This document shows, one piece after another, positions 59,349 through 64,000 of a stretch of DNA of 64,000 bases (its first letter is position 1; every line of letters starts with the position of its first letter). The stretch is from Acidobacteriota bacterium. Lineage in GTDB: Bacteria; Acidobacteriota; Thermoanaerobaculia; Multivoradales; Multivoraceae. The stretch covers positions 640,775-704,774 of the forward strand of contig JAPPFP010000006.1 in NCBI GenBank assembly GCA_028877275.1. Direction: 5' to 3'. The notes below the pieces were generated by a model. That model did no database searches and was not told the DNA's origin. It worked only from the letters and a program-made list of their open reading frames with translations. Both the position numbers and the translations under genes were made by a program.

Positions 59349-60384
59349 GCGTTTCGCCGACAGCAGCGTTCGTCTCGGGAGCATTCAGATCCACGGTCCG
59401 GGTGGACGCGTGCGCTACCTCGAGGTGACCGTCGCGAGGCTCCAGCTTGGGTTGGCGGCCTCGATCCTCGCTTGCGCCTTCGTGGTCAACGCCGCTCTCA
59501 GCGCGCCGATCGTGGCGCGCTCGCAGTTCTCTGGGCCCGAGCAGGTCGAGGTGTTCGAGGAACACCGGCGGCTGGCGACCCGTTTCGAAGCGCTGGCCGA
59601 ACGCTACGCGGAGGTTCGCCAGCTGGCGTCGGAGTTGGACAGTCGACTGTGCAAGATCGTCCTGGCCTACGGCGTCGGGGCGCCGGCCAGCGAAGGTTGC
59701 GGCGAGGCCGTCGATGTCCTCGAGGAACCCGCGCTGACCCTGCGACAGGGCCAGGTGGTGCTGATCGAGTCGGGCGTCGAGGAGGACGTGGAACGGGTGA
59801 CCGGCCGCATCGAGGGCCGCCTGCGGGCGGCCCTCGATGTCGAACAGGCCGAGCCCGAACTGGTCGGGCTGACGCCGTCCGCGATTCCGCTCCGGGGCGA
59901 CGACTTCGTCCTCGTCGCCCCGTTCGCACAGACGAGAAACCGGGTCACGGGAGTGGATGAGTTTCACCATGGCATCGATCTGGCGGCTTCCAGCGGCGCC
60001 CCGGTGCTGGCCACGGCTGCCGGTCGCGTGACCTATGCGGGGCGGGGCGCCGCCCTGGGCCGCGCCTGGATTCGCTACGGGCGAATCGTGGGAATTCGGC
60101 ATGGTGACCGGTTCATCACCCTGTATGGACACCTGGAAACGACGGAGGCACGAGCGGGCGAATCGGTTAGCCGGGGGCAGCGCATCGGCACTGTCGGCGC
60201 CACCGGATGGAGCGTGGAGCCGAATCTCCACTATGGCGTGCTGCGCCGGCGCGGCGACGGAGGGTACGTCGCCGTCGATCCCCGCATCCACATCCTGGAC
60301 TATCGCTGGAACGAGGAGGGCTTCATCGCCTCCGATCGGACGCCGGCGGATCCTCTGACGCTCCCGGCAACGCTGCGGAGATAA
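59341..60384 (+). CDS. M23 (LytM-type) peptidase, membrane-anchored
   Basis: A 347-residue protein with one N-terminal membrane helix (about 34-57, LQLGLAASILACAFVVNAAL). A helical or coiled region follows (about 65-100), then an M23 metallopeptidase domain (about 195-320). Zinc-binding motifs are visible as DEFHHGIDLAASSGAPVLAT (HxxxD), YGHLETTEARAGESV and NLHYGVLRRRGDG (last His). It should cleave peptidoglycan cross-links in the periplasm, or act as a scaffold of the envelope. It overlaps the flavoprotein gene by eight bases, with no obvious functional link. Confidence 0.88.
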   Translation: MPERFADSSVRLGSIQIHGPGGRVRYLEVTVARLQLGLAASILACAFVVNAALSAPIVARSQFSGPEQVEVFEEHRRLATRFEALAERYAEVRQLASELDSRLCKIVLAYGVGAPASEGCGEAVDVLEEPALTLRQGQVVLIESGVEEDVERVTGRIEGRLRAALDVEQAEPELVGLTPSAIPLRGDDFVLVAPFAQTRNRVTGVDEFHHGIDLAASSGAPVLATAAGRVTYAGRGAALGRAWIRYGRIVGIRHGDRFITLYGHLETTEARAGESVSRGQRIGTVGATGWSVEPNLHYGVLRRRGDGGYVAVDPRIHILDYRWNEEGFIASDRTPADPLTLPATLRR

Positions 60385-60399
60385 CAGGAGAACGTGTTC

Positions 60400-61065
60400 A
60401 TGGGCTATCGGGCAGTCATCTTCGACCTGGGTGGAGTCGTCTTCGGCTCTCCGTTGCACGCCATCCGCCGCTACGAACTGGCAAACGGGATCGAGGAGAA
60501 CTTCGTCAACCGTCTGGTCGTGGCGGCCGGGCCTGGAGGATCCTGGCAGCGGATGGAGCGCGGCGAGCTGGTCATGGGACCCGGCTTCTTCGCCGCGTTC
60601 GACGACGACGTGAGGGCGGCCGACCCCTCGGTGGCCGAGCGGTTCTCGGCCGAAGCGATGATGGCGGCGATAGCGGAGGAGTCGAAGCCCAGGCCGCAGA
60701 TGATCGCGGCGCTGAGGCGGTTGGGCTCCCGCGGCTACATCGTCGCGGCGCTGACGAACAACTGGGTCAGCGAGGAGGAGCGGGAACCCGCGGATGCCGA
60801 AGAGGCCGCCATGCGGGCCGAGGTGCGGGCGCTGTTCGACGACTACGTCGAGTCGAGCGTCGTCGGCCTGCGCAAGCCCGATCCCGCGATCTACCGACTG
60901 GCCTGCGGTCGGATCGGTGTCGAGCCTCGCGAGGCGGTGTTCCTGGACGACATCGGCTCGAACCTGAAGAGCGCGCGGGCGCTCGGCATGACGACGATCA
61001 AGGTCGACGACCCGGACGACGCTCTCGCCGAGCTATGGCGAACGCTGGCTACTCCGGAAGGGTGA
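60400..61065 (+). CDS. HAD-family hydrolase, YihX/epoxide-hydrolase-N-domain-like
   Basis: A 221-residue haloacid-dehalogenase-like hydrolase. The nucleophile is in AVIFDLGGVVFGSPL (Asp9), where the usual second Asp of DxD is Gly, as in YihX-type phosphatases. Motif II is AALTNNW, motif III GLRKPDPAIYRLA, and motif IV VFLDDIGSNLKSARALG. This matches the branch containing the phosphatase domain of soluble epoxide hydrolase and ACAD10. ATG at 60400 is chosen over GTG at 60394 because it sits nine bases after AGGAG. The stop overlaps the converging lipoprotein gene by 17 bases. Confidence 0.88.
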   Translation: MGYRAVIFDLGGVVFGSPLHAIRRYELANGIEENFVNRLVVAAGPGGSWQRMERGELVMGPGFFAAFDDDVRAADPSVAERFSAEAMMAAIAEESKPRPQMIAALRRLGSRGYIVAALTNNWVSEEEREPADAEEAAMRAEVRALFDDYVESSVVGLRKPDPAIYRLACGRIGVEPREAVFLDDIGSNLKSARALGMTTIKVDDPDDALAELWRTLATPEG

Positions 61066-61843
61066 AGCTGAGATCGACCATCGCGGCGAGGCCGTCGAGG
61101 AGCGTCACGCCGGAGCGTCGGCTGCCAAGGCGTTCGTGCCAGGCCTCGATCGTGTAGGTACCCGCGGGAAGCCCGGTAATCTCGAAGGAACCGTCCGGTC
61201 CGGTGACCGCGAAGTAGGGGTGGTTGAAGACGGCGAGGTAGCTCGACATCCACGGGTGGACGTCGCACTTGATCCGGAAGGCGGGTTCCTCGTCCGTGAA
61301 CGAGAAAGTGGCCTGCTTGATGGCGGCGGGCATGGCGCGGTTGAAGGGGCGGTTGACCTCGGACAGCGAGTGGACGTTGTGGAGCAGCTCGTCCGAGTTC
61401 AGCACCTTGAGTTCCTGGCCGACCATGATGCCGGCGACGCGGGGCGTGTAGCGGCAGCCCTGCTGGTCGATCACGGGCGGTTCGGCGGGCGGGTAGGGAC
61501 CCTGTGGCACGTTGTCGGCGACGTAGACGAGGACGTTCGCCAGGCCGGCCTGGTCGTCGACCGCGAGGAGCTCGGGGTACACCGGCTCCTCGTGCTTGGC
61601 GGCGCAGGCCGGGTCGGCGTCCATGCTGAGCGGCCGGAGTTCCGGCACCTCGCCGTCGAAGCGAACGACACCGGCGATCGTGCTCGTGCCCAGGGGTTCG
61701 GCGGGCGGCGCTTCAGCCGCCGGCGCGGCATCGCCGCCAGTCCCTTCTGACGCGCCATCGCCGCAGCCGGCGAGGAAGAGGATGGGAAGGACGAGAACCG
61801 CCGCGAGGACCGGGCGGAGCGATGGAGTCGGTGGACAGGTCAT
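61049..61843 (-). CDS. Cupredoxin-like lipoprotein with carboxypeptidase-regulatory-like domain
   Basis: A 264-residue lipoprotein (lipobox LAGC, Cys27; Ala/Pro-rich linker to about 50). The body is beta-rich. Likely type-1 copper ligands are His155 (NSDELLHNVHS), Cys193, His196 and Met199 (IKCDVHPWM), the usual H...C-x2-H-x2-M set of plastocyanin-like proteins. A carboxypeptidase-regulatory-like beta sandwich overlaps the end (GPDGSFEITGLPAGTYTIEA). It is divergent from actC, with which it shares the 122-base gap. A role as a periplasmic electron carrier for alternative complex III is plausible but unproven. Confidence 0.8.
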   Translation of the reverse strand: MTCPPTPSLRPVLAAVLVLPILFLAGCGDGASEGTGGDAAPAAEAPPAEPLGTSTIAGVVRFDGEVPELRPLSMDADPACAAKHEEPVYPELLAVDDQAGLANVLVYVADNVPQGPYPPAEPPVIDQQGCRYTPRVAGIMVGQELKVLNSDELLHNVHSLSEVNRPFNRAMPAAIKQATFSFTDEEPAFRIKCDVHPWMSSYLAVFNHPYFAVTGPDGSFEITGLPAGTYTIEAWHERLGSRRSGVTLLDGLAAMVDLSFTLPE

Positions 61844-61875
61844 GCCGCCATTCTACGGCGGTTCGGCCCGTTTCC

Positions 61876-61904
61876 TTGACCCGGATAGGGGCCGGTGTTA
61901 GCTT
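61876..61904 (+). promoter_or_regulatory. Promoter of the act genes
   Basis: TTGACC (61876-61881) and TAGCTT (61899-61904) are 17 bases apart, five of six and three of six matches to the sigma-70 boxes. They stand about 60 bases before the actC ATG. The leader in between is GC-rich with no clear ribosome site other than AGG near 61957. Confidence 0.5.
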
Positions 61905-61965
61905 CCGCGCGATCCATGGCCCGGCCGGCCCTTGAGGGCACAGCCGCCCTAGTTCCAGGCCCTCG

Positions 61966-63426
<1,461 letters not shown>

Positions 63427-63427
63427 C

Positions 63428-64000
63428 ATGGGCCTGATGACTCTGGACGTGCCGGAGGCGTCGGCGGGCTACAGCCACTACGGCGTGCTGGCCCGCTTCG
63501 AGACGGCCAAGGCCCTCTACCGGGCCTGTGAGGCGGTCCGCGACGCCGGCTACTCGAAATGGGACGCGCTGACGCCGTTTCCGGTGCACGGTCTCGAGAA
63601 GGCGATGGGGCTGAAGCCGTCCAAGCTGCCGTTCCTCGTGCTCGCCACGGGACTTACCGGCGCCGGGCTCGGCTTCGCCTTGCAGAGCTGGGTCCACATC
63701 CTGGGCTATCCGCTGGTCATCAGCGGCAAGCCGCTGTTCACCTGGCCGGCGTTCGTGCCGGTCACCTTCGAACTCGGCGTGCTCGGCGCGGCCCTGGGAG
63801 CGGTGCTGGGCATGTTCGCCTTCAACAAGCTGCCCACGTACCACCATCCCCTGTTCCGGTCGAAGAACTTCGCGAGGGTCACGGACGACGGCCTGTTCAT
63901 CGCCATCGAGGCCTGGGACCCGAAGTACGACGACCGGGACACGGCCGAGTTCCTGAGCGGGCTCGGCGCGGTCGAGGTGGAGCACGTGCCGATCGACGAT
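63428..64000 (+). CDS. actD: Alternative complex III subunit ActD, 5' part
   Basis: The first 191 residues of a DUF3341 (ActD) protein, cut off by the end of the window. A cytoplasmic N-terminal domain starts MGLMTLDVPEASAGYSHYGV and includes LARFETAKALYRACEAVRDA and WDALTPFPVHGLEKAMGL. Two membrane helices follow (PFLVLATGLTGAGLGFALQS and FELGVLGAALGAVLGMFAFN). The segment FNKLPTYHHPLFRSKNFARV is typical of the family. The gap to actC is one base. The remainder and actE/actF should lie downstream. Confidence 0.92.
   Translation, partial: MGLMTLDVPEASAGYSHYGVLARFETAKALYRACEAVRDAGYSKWDALTPFPVHGLEKAMGLKPSKLPFLVLATGLTGAGLGFALQSWVHILGYPLVISGKPLFTWPAFVPVTFELGVLGAALGAVLGMFAFNKLPTYHHPLFRSKNFARVTDDGLFIAIEAWDPKYDDRDTAEFLSGLGAVEVEHVPIDD

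Overview
The window is a GC-rich (roughly two thirds G+C by eye), gene-dense piece of chromosome from a Gram-negative, respiring bacterium. An outer membrane is implied by a TonB-dependent receptor, an RND efflux pump and several lipoproteins. Several features together suggest Acidobacteriota or a neighbouring phylum (Thermoanaerobaculia-like), although I cannot prove this without a marker search. These are alternative complex III genes (actC, actD), a DUF1800/DUF1501 pair, CRTAC1/UnbV and DUF3604 proteins, several PQQ dehydrogenases, a sulfotransferase, and frequent GTG/TTG starts with GTGA-type overlaps. I see no prophage, insertion sequence, integron, plasmid function or CRISPR array.

Layout. 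1-3.6 kb: end of a lipoprotein gene, tRNA-Thr(CGT), an MFS exporter behind a structured leader, a cytidylate-kinase-like protein and a secreted metallo-hydrolase. 3.7-11.4 kb (minus strand): a single-chain biotin-dependent acyl-CoA carboxylase, a Rad50/Mre11-like YhaN/YhaO pair and a YHS protein. 11.5-12.2 kb: a VapBC toxin-antitoxin operon with a palindromic operator over its promoter. 12.2-20.4 kb: CRTAC1/UnbV protein, TPR lipoprotein, secreted nuclease, DUF3604 protein and aldo/keto reductase. 20.4-23.5 kb: DUF1800/DUF1501 pair. 23.5-29.3 kb (minus): a five-gene redox operon with a cytochrome, two DUF6644 membrane proteins and two PQQ dehydrogenases. 29.3-36.2 kb: small enzymes and stress genes (DUF1330, DUF418, hydrolase, GST, sulfotransferase, exonuclease III, GNAT). 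36.3-43.7 kb (plus): an extended SDR, then dihaem cytochrome, XoxF-type PQQ dehydrogenase, esterase and TonB receptor in tight order. 43.7-48.7 kb (minus): a GbsR/MarR-regulated RND pump. 48.8-54 kb: a TMEM220-like protein, a cytochrome/copper-monooxygenase fusion and SMC. 54.2-57 kb: pyrR-pyrB-pyrC. 57-61 kb: SDR, tricarballylate-dehydrogenase-like flavoprotein, M23 peptidase and HAD hydrolase. 61-64 kb: a cupredoxin-like lipoprotein, then actC and the start of actD.

The dominant theme is periplasmic electron transfer: three PQQ enzymes, several c-type haem proteins, a probable type-1 copper lipoprotein and the alternative complex III. The most unusual observations are (i) two homologous hairpin repeats at 33.6 and 37.4 kb with identical 106-nt loops and arms that have changed in a compensated way; (ii) an exonuclease III gene with no ATG, GTG or TTG at its expected start; (iii) a vapBC promoter/operator predicted to give a leaderless mRNA; (iv) a probable lanthanide-type PQQ dehydrogenase followed by a TonB receptor with a His/Asp-rich segment; (v) a PQQ/DUF6644 operon that may be an undescribed electron-transfer module; and (vi) a Rad50-like ATPase carrying a membrane hairpin.
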